Source of the DNA: an uncultured Eubacteriales bacterium | GTDB taxonomy: Bacteria > Bacillota > Clostridia > Oscillospirales > Oscillospiraceae | Reading direction: 5' to 3' | Assembly: GCA_900555665.1 (NCBI GenBank) | Contig: USLX01000005.1 | Location: forward strand, 1 to 33,281 | DNA: 33,281 nucleotides | In this document: positions 24,835-32,518 of the stretch, one piece after another | How the letters are laid out: each line of letters begins with the position of its first letter | Position numbering within the stretch: the stretch's first letter is position 1 | The notes under the pieces: model-generated | The model's input: the letters and a program-made list of their open reading frames with translations, nothing else | The model's database searches: none | What the model was told of the DNA's origin: nothing | Made by a program: the position numbers and the translations under genes

Positions 24835-24871
24835 AAAAAATCCACTGTATCAACCGATACAGTGGATTTTT
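24835..24871. terminator. Bidirectional terminator after the GNAT gene
   Basis: TCCACTGTATC (24841-24851) pairs perfectly with GATACAGTGGA (24856-24866) around AACC. The stem is extended by AAAAAA before and TTTTT after. It can stop the plus-strand run and also minus-strand readthrough from the nucleotidase gene. Confidence 0.92.
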
Positions 24872-24909
24872 CAGCGTGTCGAAAAAGCCTTTTCGCCCCG
24901 CTGCCGTCC

Positions 24910-25060
24910 AGGTTTTTGAACTTTAAAAAGTTCAAAAACCTGCTTGATGGAACGCGAAGGGGGCTCTTTGCCCCCTTCACGCTTCCCCTGCGACTCAATT
25001 GCGGAACTGTATTTTATAGTTTTTGATATTCTTGGCATCCCCCTCCGAAGAGGGGGATGC
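24910..25060. repeat. Intergenic hairpin cluster
   Basis: Three strong hairpins lie between the terminator and the nucleotidase gene. The first is a 15-bp perfect stem starting AGGTTTTTGAACTTT (24910-24924 with 24927-24941). The second is GAAGGGGGC/GCCCCCTTC (24956-24964 with 24970-24978). The third is GCATCCCCCTC/GAGGGGGATGC (25035-25045 with 25050-25060), whose minus-strand loop is UUCG closed by C-G, an exceptionally stable tetraloop. None is followed by a T-run. The third starts 19 bases after the nucleotidase stop codon and may protect that mRNA's 3' end. The set looks like a compound intergenic repeat. No gene is visible in 24872-25078. Confidence 0.6.
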
Positions 25061-25078
25061 TCCTGAAAGAGTCTGTTC

Positions 25079-27199
25079 TCAGGCAGCCATCACGCTCAAA
25101 ACCTTTGCGGCCTGTGCGCGGGTGGTCTTCGCCTTCGGATTGAACGCGCCGTTGCTTCCCTGGAGATAACCGGCAGCGTTGCAGTAATTCACAGCCTCCA
25201 TCGCCCAGTTGGGGATGGCGTCAAGGTCGGTGTACGTCAGCTTCACGGCAAAATCCTGCCCAACGCGCTTGGCAAAGACATCATAACCGTAGAGAATCTT
25301 GGCCAGCTCCTGACGGTTGACGGGGTTGGTGGGCTTGAACGTGCCGTCGGAATAGCCGCCGACAATGCCGTTCGCTGCGGCCCACAGAACGGCCTTTTCA
25401 TAATAGGCGCCGTCCTTGCAGTCCTTGAACTTCTCAGAGACCTTGCCCTCGACGTCGGGCGAACCCGCCATCCGATAGAGCACGGTGACGAGCATCGCGC
25501 GGTTCATATTGCCGTTCGGGTCGAACTTGCCGTTCGCCCCGCCCATCAGTTCCTTCGCGGTGACGTCATCCACATACTTGGCGTACCAGGCCGTGGAGAC
25601 CACGTCGGTGTAGGACTTGATCGTGATGCGGTTCTGCGCGGAAGCATAGCTCTTGCCCACCACGCCGCCGAGCTTCGTCTTGATGTACTCGACAACGGCC
25701 GTATCCATCGGCACACCGGTATCGACGATCTTCGGGGAGGTCTTGAAGGTGTAGTAGGTGTCGCCGCCGGCGGCGGTGAAGTCGTTGGTGACAACGGCGT
25801 AGGTGTCCTTCGGGTTGAAGGCCTTGCCGTTGATGCTGTCAATGGTGACGCGCTGAATCGACTTCGGGCCATAGTAGGTCGAGCCCGGATAGGTCTCAGC
25901 GTTGGCGTCATACTTCGCGCCGGTCACGACAGTGTAGCGGATGCCCGACACCTGCGGGAAGCCGCCGATGGCCGTCGGCAGAGAGTAGGTGGACGCCTCG
26001 AGGGCCTCCAGCAGGCTCGCGCCCGAAATATAGATGACCGCAACCGTGTTGCCGAACGGCAGGACCGTGTTGATGTCCTTCATCGAGATGTCGCCGGCTT
26101 TAATAGACGCGCGGATGCCGCCGCCGTTCGTCAGTGCGACCACATGGTCGGTCGGGACGTCGAGCTTGCCGTCCTTCGTCGCATACCAGAGGATGCCGTC
26201 CGTGATCAGGTTGCCGAGGTTGGTCTCCTTGGTGCGGACGCCGGGATCGCGGTTGCCGTCGAGGTCGACCTCAGTCTTCGCGAAGACTTCGCCGAGGCGG
26301 GTGTCCACGTCCTTGATGAACGAATCAGCCAGAGCCTTGACAGCCGCATCCTCATTTTTATAGTCCTCGAGCTTGACCAGCTCGTTGCGCTCGATCTTTT
26401 TCGTGGCGTTGTCAATGACGATCACACCGACATTCTCCAGCTTCGTGCCGGTGGACTGGATGGGCTCGTCATGCTCGCCCTTTGTCATGACGGTGTGCGA
26501 ATGGCCGTCGATGATGAAGTCGATGCCCTTGCTGTTGGCATAGACGTCAGTGGAACGGTTGGGGTTGGACTCCTCGTCCACGCCGAGATGCGTCAGCGCG
26601 ATGACGACGTCCGCGCCGCCCTTCTTGAGCGCGGCGGCCTCTTGGGTTGCAAAGTTATAAAGCTCGTCCTTGGCCATGAAGGTCACGCCCTGGATCTTGG
26701 CGGGATGGGCCTTGGTGGCGGTCTCCGGCGTGGTCAGGCCGAGGAAGCCGACCTTGACGCCGCCCGCAGTGGTGACAGTGGTCGTGCCGTCGAAGGCCAG
26801 CTTGCCATTGTACTGGATGTTGCCGATGACCTTGAACTTTGCATCGCCCCTGATATTCTGCAGATTGTCGAAGCCATAGTCGAACTCGTGGTTGCCGAAC
26901 GTGGCGATGTCGTAGCCCGCCGCATTCATGAGCTCGACTGCCGCCGCGCCCTTCGAGTCACTGACATAGGGCGTGCCCTGAATGTAGTCGCCTGCGTCCA
27001 CAAGGATGACGTCCGCGCCCTTTTCTGCGTAGTCCTTTTTCAGTGCTGCAACTTTTGCGTACAGGCCGATCGCACCGTGCACGTCGTTGGTGTGCAGGAT
27101 GACGGTCTTCCCGGCCAGCTCTCCGTCCGCGGCCAGCGCGCCGGTCATCAGACCGAGCACCAGAACAACGGCCAGAAGAAGTGCTACGAGTTTTTTCAT
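25079..27199 (-). CDS. SLH-anchored 5'-nucleotidase / UshA-like metallophosphoesterase
   Basis: The 706-residue protein starts with a signal peptide (about 1-23, ending GALA). The metallophosphoesterase domain follows: HTNDVHG (36-42), VDAGDYIQGT (about 73) and GNHEFDYG (about 109) supply the di-metal ligands. The 5'-nucleotidase C-terminal domain contains NGGGIRAS (about 355), which binds substrate. Residues about 530-706 hold three S-layer-homology repeats, seen as DVTAKELMGGANGKFDPNG, AANGIVGGYSDGTFKPTNPV and AAGYLQGSNGAFNPKAKTT. The enzyme is thus secreted and held to secondary wall polymer. It would hydrolyse extracellular nucleotides to nucleosides and phosphate for uptake. The ATG at 27199 has AGGAGG 8 bases upstream. 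It is monocistronic. Confidence 0.93.
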   Translation of the reverse strand: MKKLVALLLAVVLVLGLMTGALAADGELAGKTVILHTNDVHGAIGLYAKVAALKKDYAEKGADVILVDAGDYIQGTPYVSDSKGAAAVELMNAAGYDIATFGNHEFDYGFDNLQNIRGDAKFKVIGNIQYNGKLAFDGTTTVTTAGGVKVGFLGLTTPETATKAHPAKIQGVTFMAKDELYNFATQEAAALKKGGADVVIALTHLGVDEESNPNRSTDVYANSKGIDFIIDGHSHTVMTKGEHDEPIQSTGTKLENVGVIVIDNATKKIERNELVKLEDYKNEDAAVKALADSFIKDVDTRLGEVFAKTEVDLDGNRDPGVRTKETNLGNLITDGILWYATKDGKLDVPTDHVVALTNGGGIRASIKAGDISMKDINTVLPFGNTVAVIYISGASLLEALEASTYSLPTAIGGFPQVSGIRYTVVTGAKYDANAETYPGSTYYGPKSIQRVTIDSINGKAFNPKDTYAVVTNDFTAAGGDTYYTFKTSPKIVDTGVPMDTAVVEYIKTKLGGVVGKSYASAQNRITIKSYTDVVSTAWYAKYVDDVTAKELMGGANGKFDPNGNMNRAMLVTVLYRMAGSPDVEGKVSEKFKDCKDGAYYEKAVLWAAANGIVGGYSDGTFKPTNPVNRQELAKILYGYDVFAKRVGQDFAVKLTYTDLDAIPNWAMEAVNYCNAAGYLQGSNGAFNPKAKTTRAQAAKVLSVMAA

Positions 27200-27275
27200 A
27201 GTATCCTCCTTTATTTTCTTCCGCCGGATGGCGGAAAGATTACAAAAGCAGTGCCGCATATCAGGTTGTCCTATT

Positions 27276-27281
27276 ATTATA
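27276..27281 (-). promoter_or_regulatory. Probable -10 element for the nucleotidase gene
   Basis: On the minus strand TATAAT lies 76 bases before the start codon. The -35 region 16-18 bases upstream is weak, so activation or an unusual promoter is possible. Upstream, CGTGATT/AATCACG (27338-27344 with 27365-27371) could be the end structure of the DUF5662 transcript or an operator. No gene is visible in 27200-27382. Confidence 0.4.
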
Positions 27282-27382
27282 CCGCATTTCCCTGGTACAG
27301 GCTATCGGCAGTTTTTCGGAAAAAGAACGGAATATTTCGTGATTATGCACAAAAATCACAAGTCAATCACGGCTTCTTATAG

Positions 27383-27931
27383 TTATGTTAACGCAAATTC
27401 CTTCCCCGTCAACACAACCTCCCGGATGAACCGAAACGTCTCCTCCTCCCCGCGATCTCGAAGCATCTCGAGCAGAAAATGCAGTTGCCGGAATGTTTCC
27501 GGATGCACGCAGTCCGATTCCCGCGCCCGTTCCAGATAGGCCAGCGGTGAACCGTCGGTATACGCCGCTCCCTGATAGGTCTTGCAGGCCGCGATCCGGT
27601 CCATGACCATCTCCGCCAGATACCGCCGCGGCATCTCTACCGGCTCATACCGCCGCGTGGCCGGATTGATGTCCGTCCAGTATTCAAAATGGTGCTTGTT
27701 GCGCCCCTTGTGGTGCATCCACGCCTCGGAATAGCCCTTCGCCTCGCGTTCGGCGGTGTTGGGGCTGCGCGTGCCCTGATAATAGCGGACGCCGGTCCAG
27801 AATTCGGTCGGCGAATACTTGGATAAATCGTGCGTCAGCCCCTGCCAGTAAAGCCCGACGCGAAAACATCCCCGCCGAACCAGCCTGCGGTGATGGGTGA
27901 TGGTTTTCAGATGCTTCCAGAGGTTGCTCAT
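27383..27931 (-). CDS. DUF5662-family protein
   Basis: The 182-residue protein is soluble and rich in His, Arg and aromatic residues. It opens with NLWKHLKTITHHRRLVRRGCFRVGLYWQGLTHDLSKYSPTEF-type sequence. The HDLSKYSPTEF segment (about 34-44) and HHKGRNKHHFEYW (about 73-85) are hallmarks of DUF5662. The HD and HH pairs could form a metal site, which is an inference from spacing only. The family has no established function and is sometimes annotated as catalase by mistake. AAGGAG precedes the ATG at 27931, and it has its own promoter. The neighbours give no functional clue. Confidence 0.85.
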   Translation of the reverse strand: MSNLWKHLKTITHHRRLVRRGCFRVGLYWQGLTHDLSKYSPTEFWTGVRYYQGTRSPNTAEREAKGYSEAWMHHKGRNKHHFEYWTDINPATRRYEPVEMPRRYLAEMVMDRIAACKTYQGAAYTDGSPLAYLERARESDCVHPETFRQLHFLLEMLRDRGEEETFRFIREVVLTGKEFALT

Positions 27932-27963
27932 GACGCACGGCTCCTTTTCTCACGTTCAGGTAC

Positions 27964-27992
27964 ATTATAAAATAGAACCGCCGAAAATGCAA
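27964..27992 (-). promoter_or_regulatory. Promoter for the DUF5662 gene
   Basis: On the minus strand TTGCAT (27987-27992) and TATAAT (27964-27969) are separated by 17 bases, 33 bases before the start codon. This is a good sigma-A match. Confidence 0.65.
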
Positions 27993-28058
27993 CCGCCCCA
28001 CGCCCGCGCCGCTCCCCTCCACGCCTCCAGCCGTTTCCCGTGAAAAACCGATTAGTTC

Positions 28059-28112
28059 ATATCGATCTTTCACAATCGATATAGAATTTTATCTCGATAT
28101 TTTGTACGATAT
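28059..28112. promoter_or_regulatory. Array of CGATAT half-sites upstream of the symporter gene
   Basis: ATATCGAT (28059-28066) and ATCGATAT (28075-28082) form a perfect inverted repeat with an 8-base spacer. Two more CGATAT copies follow at 28095-28100 and 28107-28112. The surrounding stretch, 28050-28140, is unusually AT-rich. The array lies 90-145 bases before the symporter -10 element and probably marks a regulator binding region. The regulator is unknown. Apart from this and the promoters, the 314-base gap 27932-28245 holds no visible gene. Confidence 0.5.
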
Positions 28113-28199
28113 GCATAATTTTTTATCTTTTTTCGTTAAGAAATTAACAGCCACGCCCTGTATCTTCACAGCACCTGAACACCATTTTTTGCCTGCTCT

Positions 28200-28208
28200 T
28201 GGTATAAT
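28200..28208 (+). promoter_or_regulatory. Extended -10 promoter for the symporter gene
   Basis: TGGTATAAT is a perfect -10 with an extended TGn element, 37 bases before the start codon. No matching -35 is present, which fits a promoter needing an activator. Confidence 0.55.
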
Positions 28209-28245
28209 AAAAGCATCCCGAAGGGGATAGAAAGAGGAGGAGAAT

Positions 28246-29481
28246 ATGAAAGAAAAGAAGAAACTGTCACTGTCCGTATGGATCTTCATTGGCATGATCG
28301 CCGGTATTCTCGTGGGTCTGTGTTTCCTGAAAAAACCGGAGTTCACCACGGATTACCTCAAGCCCATCGGCACAATCTACATCAACCTGCTGAAGTTCCT
28401 CGTTGTCCCTGTCGTGCTCTTCTCGATCACCGACGGCGTCGTCTCCCTGAAGGATCTCAAGCGCGTCGGCTCTGTCGGCCTGCGGACGTTCGTGTACTAC
28501 ATGTTCACGACCGCCATCGCCGTCGTCATCGGCCTCGTGCTGGCCAACGTTTTCAAGGGCGCTTTCCCGCTGCTCCAGACCACCGGCCTGGAATACGAGG
28601 CCAAGGAATCCCCCTCCGTCATGCAGGTCATCGTGAACATCTTCCCCGATAACCTGCTCAAGCCGATGGTAAGCGCTGATATGCTGCCGGTCATCGTCGT
28701 CGCAATCTTCTTCGGCGCGGGCATCCTCGCGGCCGGGGACGATGGCATCCCCGTCGGCGGCGCAGTCGGCAGAATGAACAAGGTCATCATGCAGATCATG
28801 ATGATGATCATCAAGTTCACCCCGATCGGCGTCCTCTGCCTGATGGCAAACGTCGTCGCCGTCAACGGCCCTGCCATCGTCGGCAACCTGCTCATCGTCA
28901 TCGGCGTGGCCTATCTCGGCTACATCATCCATATCGTCGTGGTCTACGGCCTGTCCGTGCGCTTCCTGTCCGGCATGAACCCGTTCAAGTTCTTCAAGGG
29001 CCTGGCCCCGGCCATGATCTGCGCGTTCACCACCACGTCTTCCAACGCGACGCTCCCGCTGAACATCGAGTGCTGCAACAAGATGGGCGCGGAGCCGGAG
29101 ATCAGCGCATTCGTCCTGCCACTCGGCGCGACGATCAACATGGACGGCACAGCGATCTATCAGGCCGTCGCGGCGATCTTCATCGCCTGCTGCTACGGCG
29201 TTGACCTGACGCTTGGCCAGATGGCTATGATCGTCCTGACGGCGACGCTCGCCTCCGTCGGCACCGCCGGCGTCTCCGGCGCGGGCATGATCATGCTGGC
29301 GATGGTGCTCGAGTCCGTCGGCCTGCCGGTCGAAGGCATCGCGATCATCGCGGGCGTCGACAAGCTGTTCGACATGGGCCGTACCACCCTCAACATCACC
29401 GGCGACGCCACTTGCGCCATGTGGATCTCCCGTCAGGAGCAGCACAAGGCCGCCAAACTCGCCGCCAAGGCCAATCGATAA
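28246..29481 (+). CDS. Dicarboxylate/amino acid:cation symporter (DAACS family)
   Basis: The 411-residue protein is highly hydrophobic and shows the full set of DAACS (GltP/DctA) signatures. The serine-rich hairpin TTTSSNATLPLN is at about 262-273, NMDGTAIYQ at about 298-306, and VDKLFDMGRTTLNITGDATCA at about 370-390 contains the substrate-contacting Asp, Arg-Thr and Asn residues of this family. It would import glutamate, aspartate, another neutral amino acid or a C4-dicarboxylate with sodium or protons. In glutamate/aspartate carriers a conserved Arg lies in the last of these segments; R here follows MG, so an acidic substrate is plausible. GAGGAGG supports the ATG. It appears to be transcribed alone. 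Confidence 0.93.
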   Translation: MKEKKKLSLSVWIFIGMIAGILVGLCFLKKPEFTTDYLKPIGTIYINLLKFLVVPVVLFSITDGVVSLKDLKRVGSVGLRTFVYYMFTTAIAVVIGLVLANVFKGAFPLLQTTGLEYEAKESPSVMQVIVNIFPDNLLKPMVSADMLPVIVVAIFFGAGILAAGDDGIPVGGAVGRMNKVIMQIMMMIIKFTPIGVLCLMANVVAVNGPAIVGNLLIVIGVAYLGYIIHIVVVYGLSVRFLSGMNPFKFFKGLAPAMICAFTTTSSNATLPLNIECCNKMGAEPEISAFVLPLGATINMDGTAIYQAVAAIFIACCYGVDLTLGQMAMIVLTATLASVGTAGVSGAGMIMLAMVLESVGLPVEGIAIIAGVDKLFDMGRTTLNITGDATCAMWISRQEQHKAAKLAAKANR

Positions 29482-29515
29482 GCATCTCTCATCTCTCTAT
29501 TTGTTTCATGTCAAA

Positions 29516-29545
29516 GAAGGCCGCCGGATCGATCCGGCGGCCTTC
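29516..29545. terminator. Perfect palindrome, probable terminator of the symporter gene
   Basis: A 30-base perfect palindrome with arms GAAGGCCGCCGGATC and its complement lies 35 bases after the symporter stop. The following bases have only a short T-run (CATTTCCC), so termination may be weak. The rest of 29546-29617 shows nothing clear. Confidence 0.5.
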
Positions 29546-29617
29546 GACATTTCCCTCCCCCCACGCTCCAAAAAGCGCCGTCCCCGGCACTCCCGGAGCC
29601 CGAAACACATGAAAAGG

Positions 29618-29646
29618 TTGCTATTCCTGTCACTTTATGTTATAAT
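29618..29646 (+). promoter_or_regulatory. Promoter for the phosphodiester glycosidase-like gene
   Basis: TTGCTA (29618-29623) and TATAAT (29641-29646) are 17 bases apart, with TGT before the -10. The distance to the start codon is 30 bases. Confidence 0.72.
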
Positions 29647-29676
29647 TTTGTCATTCTTGAAATTGGGAGTGCAGCT

Positions 29677-31017
29677 ATGGCCCAGTTAAAGCTCTTCGGC
29701 TCTGCGCGCGGCGGGGCCCGCGTGGCGAAACGCGGCAAAAAGGAAAAACCGGTCAAGCGGAAAAAGCCCCTCAAGGCGCTGGCCATCGTCCTGGCCGTCC
29801 TGCTCTGCCTCGAAGGCCTCTATTTTCTCTGCATCTATTCCAACATCCCGTTTATTAAAAAATACCGCACCATCTACATCAATACCGCCATGAACACCAT
29901 GCGCCACCAGTGGCTCGCCACCTATTTCATCCCCGAGGAGATCATCTCCCAGGTACGCTATGAGTACGGCCTCCAGATTGCGGCCTCCAACGGCAAGGAG
30001 AGCCAGTGGGGCAGTGCCGATGCTGCGTCCGCCGAGGTCACAAAGCCCACCGTCAACGAGATCGAGGCGGAGATCGTCGAGGCAGAAAAGCCCGACCCCG
30101 AAGCACAGGCCCGCCTCGCCCGCGAGGCATTTTTTGAAGTCTTCTGGGAGATCGACGAGGCCAGCATGGACGCCTACGTCGCCGAGCACCCGGACGTCAT
30201 CGCAAACGGCTGGGGTAGCATCCACATCAACGAGGCCGGCATTGAGGACAAAGGAACCAGCATCGAGTCGATCTACGGCGAACAGGTGCTGGGCCTCGAC
30301 GCGGAAAACGGCGTCCTGCTCCTGCGCGTCAAGGACAAGGGCTATCGCGGCGTATTGGCCGTGGGCAAAAACCCGGCGGCGCTCTCGGTCGAGACCTGCT
30401 CGACCTACGGCAGCGTCGGCCAGAAGATCGGCGTCACTGCAGAAGAACATGACGGCGTCCTCGCCATGAACGGCAGCGGCTTCCCCGACCCCGGCGGTGC
30501 CGGAAAGGGTGAACGGGTCGCGGGCTATGCGATGTCCAACGGCGTGGAATACGGCGCGCACTTCACGCAGTGGGCCTATAAGCGCATCGAGCTGCGTGAG
30601 GATAATCGCTTCTACATCAAGGACGCCTCCGCCCCGACCGGCGATGGCACGACCGACGCGACCGAGTTTCAACCCGCGATGATCATCGACGGCGTGAAAT
30701 ATACGACCGATATATGGACCGATACACAGCCGCGTGCCTGCATCGGCCAGTCTGACAAGTATGAGATCCTGATGCTCGTCATCGAGGGCCGCCTCTGGCT
30801 CGAGGGCATCAACGGCACAAGCGTCAATACCTGCTCCGACATCCTGCTCCAGCACGGGTGCATGCAGGCGATGAATCTCGACGGCGGCTCGTCGGCCATG
30901 ATGTGGTTCGACGGGAAATACGTCATGCGCTCGTCCAGCCCGGACAACCGCTACAACGGCGGCCGCGAATGCCCGAACGCCTGGGTCTATAAAGCCGCCG
31001 GAACCTTCGAAGAATGA
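29677..31017 (+). CDS. Membrane-anchored phosphodiester glycosidase (NAGPA/DUF2233) family protein
   Basis: The 446-residue protein has a lysine- and arginine-rich cytoplasmic start, one membrane helix (about 32-54) and a large external part. The C-terminal half is a NAGPA-like domain: VLAMNGSGFPDP (about 264-275), and the family hallmark NLDGGSSAMMW at 400-410. Relatives hydrolyse GlcNAc-1-phosphodiester bonds in eukaryotes, and bacterial members are linked to exopolysaccharide or wall-polymer processing. An acidic, helical linker (about 110-160) separates anchor and enzyme. GGGAG precedes the ATG. The promoter of the next gene starts right at its stop codon. The substrate is probably a cell-surface phosphodiester-linked sugar, by inference. 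Confidence 0.88.
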   Translation: MAQLKLFGSARGGARVAKRGKKEKPVKRKKPLKALAIVLAVLLCLEGLYFLCIYSNIPFIKKYRTIYINTAMNTMRHQWLATYFIPEEIISQVRYEYGLQIAASNGKESQWGSADAASAEVTKPTVNEIEAEIVEAEKPDPEAQARLAREAFFEVFWEIDEASMDAYVAEHPDVIANGWGSIHINEAGIEDKGTSIESIYGEQVLGLDAENGVLLLRVKDKGYRGVLAVGKNPAALSVETCSTYGSVGQKIGVTAEEHDGVLAMNGSGFPDPGGAGKGERVAGYAMSNGVEYGAHFTQWAYKRIELREDNRFYIKDASAPTGDGTTDATEFQPAMIIDGVKYTTDIWTDTQPRACIGQSDKYEILMLVIEGRLWLEGINGTSVNTCSDILLQHGCMQAMNLDGGSSAMMWFDGKYVMRSSSPDNRYNGGRECPNAWVYKAAGTFEE

Positions 31018-31018
31018 C

Positions 31019-31046
31019 TTGACAAACGCACAAATCCTGCTACAAT
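31019..31046 (+). promoter_or_regulatory. Promoter for the DUF4430 lipoprotein gene
   Basis: TTGACA (31019-31024) and TACAAT (31041-31046) are 16 bases apart, with an extended TGC before the -10. The -35 starts 2 bases after the preceding stop codon, so the lipoprotein is transcribed independently of the glycosidase-like gene. Confidence 0.75.
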
Positions 31047-31082
31047 GGTGACGCAAATTCAAATAATATGAGGAGAATTACC

Positions 31083-31463
31083 ATGAAACAGCAAATCAGA
31101 CGCATCCTTGCGCTGGCGCTGGTTGTTCTGGCGCTGGCCGCGATTTTCACCGGCTGCGCGAAGAAGCCCGGCAAGACCCTGACCGTCGACGTCACGCACG
31201 GCGACGGCGCCACGAAGACCTTCACCGTCAAAACCGACGCAGAAAACCTCGGCGCCGCCCTGACTGAAGACAAGGACATCGGCGTGACCGGCGAAGACAG
31301 CGACTACGGTATCTTCATCACCACAGTCGACGGTGAGACCGCTTCCAACGATGACCAGACCTTCTGGTCGATCAGTAAAGACGGTGTCGACCTCGAAGTC
31401 GGTGCGGACAGCCAGCCCATCGCCGACGGCGAGCACTACGAGCTGACGCTCAAAACCTGGTAA
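31083..31463 (+). CDS. DUF4430-domain lipoprotein
   Basis: The 126-residue protein has a lipoprotein signal peptide with a lipobox FTGC, so Cys25 would be lipidated and anchor the protein outside the membrane. The remainder is one small DUF4430 domain, ending with FWSISKDGVDLEVGADSQPIADGEHYELTLKTW-type sequence. DUF4430 is found in surface proteins of Firmicutes and is related to the beta domain of transcobalamin-like proteins, so binding a small ligand is possible but unproven. The ATG at 31083 was preferred over one 15 bases upstream, because AGGAGAAT lies between them. A GC-rich hairpin follows its stop. Confidence 0.87.
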   Translation: MKQQIRRILALALVVLALAAIFTGCAKKPGKTLTVDVTHGDGATKTFTVKTDAENLGAALTEDKDIGVTGEDSDYGIFITTVDGETASNDDQTFWSISKDGVDLEVGADSQPIADGEHYELTLKTW

Positions 31464-31505
31464 AAAACGCCCCGTCCCAGGCCATCCGGCCCGGGGCGGG
31501 GCGTT
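31462..31505. terminator. Terminator between the lipoprotein and LysR genes
   Basis: A long GC-rich stem pairs AACGCCCCG..CCC..GGCC (from 31466) with GGCC..GGG..CGGGGCGTT (to 31505). The T-run lies on the minus-strand side (AAAAAA at 31462-31467), so it mainly stops the minus-strand LysR transcript. On the plus strand only TT follows. Confidence 0.75.
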
Positions 31506-31508
31506 CGC

Positions 31509-32438
31509 TCAATTGTTGGTAAAATGGTAGGAATGGCCCGGATCGTAGGCCATTTTGTTGCTTTCTGAAATAAAATCCATAAACCGGTTGGCCGCCGAGG
31601 TCGGCGTCACCCCCTGCAGCGTACACATCGTCACCGCCCTTGGCGGAATCTCAAAGTCGGTCTTCAGCGGCACAATCACGCCCCGCCCAAGCCCCGAGAG
31701 CGAAAACTCTTCCGTCACACACGCCACGCCCAGCCCGATCCGTGCCAACGATACCAGCAGATTGTGGGATCCCAGCTCAATCTCCGGATGGATGGAGATC
31801 CCATGCTCCTGAAAGTACCGCTCCACATACAGCCGCGAACTGGCCTTGCGCTCGAGCAGAATGAGCGGCAGCGCTGCAATCTCCTGCATGGTATACACCT
31901 TGTCAAACTCCAGATAATCCGGCGCAGCGACAAAAATTGTGTGCGTGTCGACGCAGTGCCGCACGGTATAAACCGTCTCGTCCGGCGCCTCGCTCGCAAA
32001 CGCAATGTCCACCTGTCCCGCATGCAGATAATCCAGCACCATCGACGTCGTCCCGTTCAAAATCCGGATGCGGATGTCTGGATAATCGCGGTGAAACGCC
32101 TCCAGGCGCGAGAGCAGATACGTCTTCGTCACCGTGTCGCTCGCGCCGATGATCAGCTCCCCGGTCAACAGCTGCCGCGAGGCCGCGATCTTCTCCTCGC
32201 CGCTGCGCAGCAGCCCCAACGCATGGCTCACATATTCCAGCAGCAGCTTCCCCTCGCTTGTCAGACTCACGCCCTTCGTGCTCCGCGAAAACAACCGCAC
32301 CTGCAGCTGCTCCTCCAGCTGCTTGACCGACTGGCTCACCGCCGACTGCGAAATAAACAGATTCTGCGCCGCCGCCGAGATATTTCCCTGCTTGGCCACC
32401 TCCAAAAACACCCGGTATAATTCCAATCTGACCGCCAT
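31509..32438 (-). CDS. LysR-family transcriptional regulator
   Basis: The 309-residue protein has the LysR layout. An N-terminal winged helix (about 1-62) includes FLEVAKQGNISAAAQNLFISQSAVSQSVKQLEEQL. It is followed by a linker helix and a periplasmic-binding-like effector domain with GELIIGASDTVTKTYLL (about 92-108) and SLARIGLGVACV. It resembles the CysB/CysL-like group, but no effector can be named. The ATG at 32438 is supported by GGGAGG. It is divergent from hpt, with a 129-base intergenic region. The usual arrangement suggests autoregulation, and possibly control of a neighbour, although hpt is normally constitutive. Confidence 0.92.
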   Translation of the reverse strand: MAVRLELYRVFLEVAKQGNISAAAQNLFISQSAVSQSVKQLEEQLQVRLFSRSTKGVSLTSEGKLLLEYVSHALGLLRSGEEKIAASRQLLTGELIIGASDTVTKTYLLSRLEAFHRDYPDIRIRILNGTTSMVLDYLHAGQVDIAFASEAPDETVYTVRHCVDTHTIFVAAPDYLEFDKVYTMQEIAALPLILLERKASSRLYVERYFQEHGISIHPEIELGSHNLLVSLARIGLGVACVTEEFSLSGLGRGVIVPLKTDFEIPPRAVTMCTLQGVTPTSAANRFMDFISESNKMAYDPGHSYHFTNN

Positions 32439-32489
32439 ACCCGTGTCCTCCCATCATTAAAGCTAATGCCCACTATTATTTATATCTAT

Positions 32490-32518
32490 TTTACTTATCT
32501 CTGCAGGATGATTATAAT
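32490..32518 (+). promoter_or_regulatory. Promoter for hpt, possibly shared -10 with LysR
   Basis: TTTACT (32490-32495) and TATAAT (32513-32518) are 17 bases apart. The -10 lies in the palindrome ATTATAAT, so a -10 also exists on the minus strand; a TGGACT about 18 bases upstream of it could serve the LysR gene. The two promoters may compete. Confidence 0.55.

Noticed and set aside
28089..28349. An 86-codon minus-strand frame overlapping the symporter start
   Set aside because: It overlaps the promoter and start of a solid gene, has low-complexity Phe/Ser content and shows no initiation signal.
29501..29689. A 62-codon frame ending in a hydrophobic segment before the NAGPA-like gene
   Set aside because: It overlaps a palindrome and the promoter of the next gene and has no ribosome binding site.
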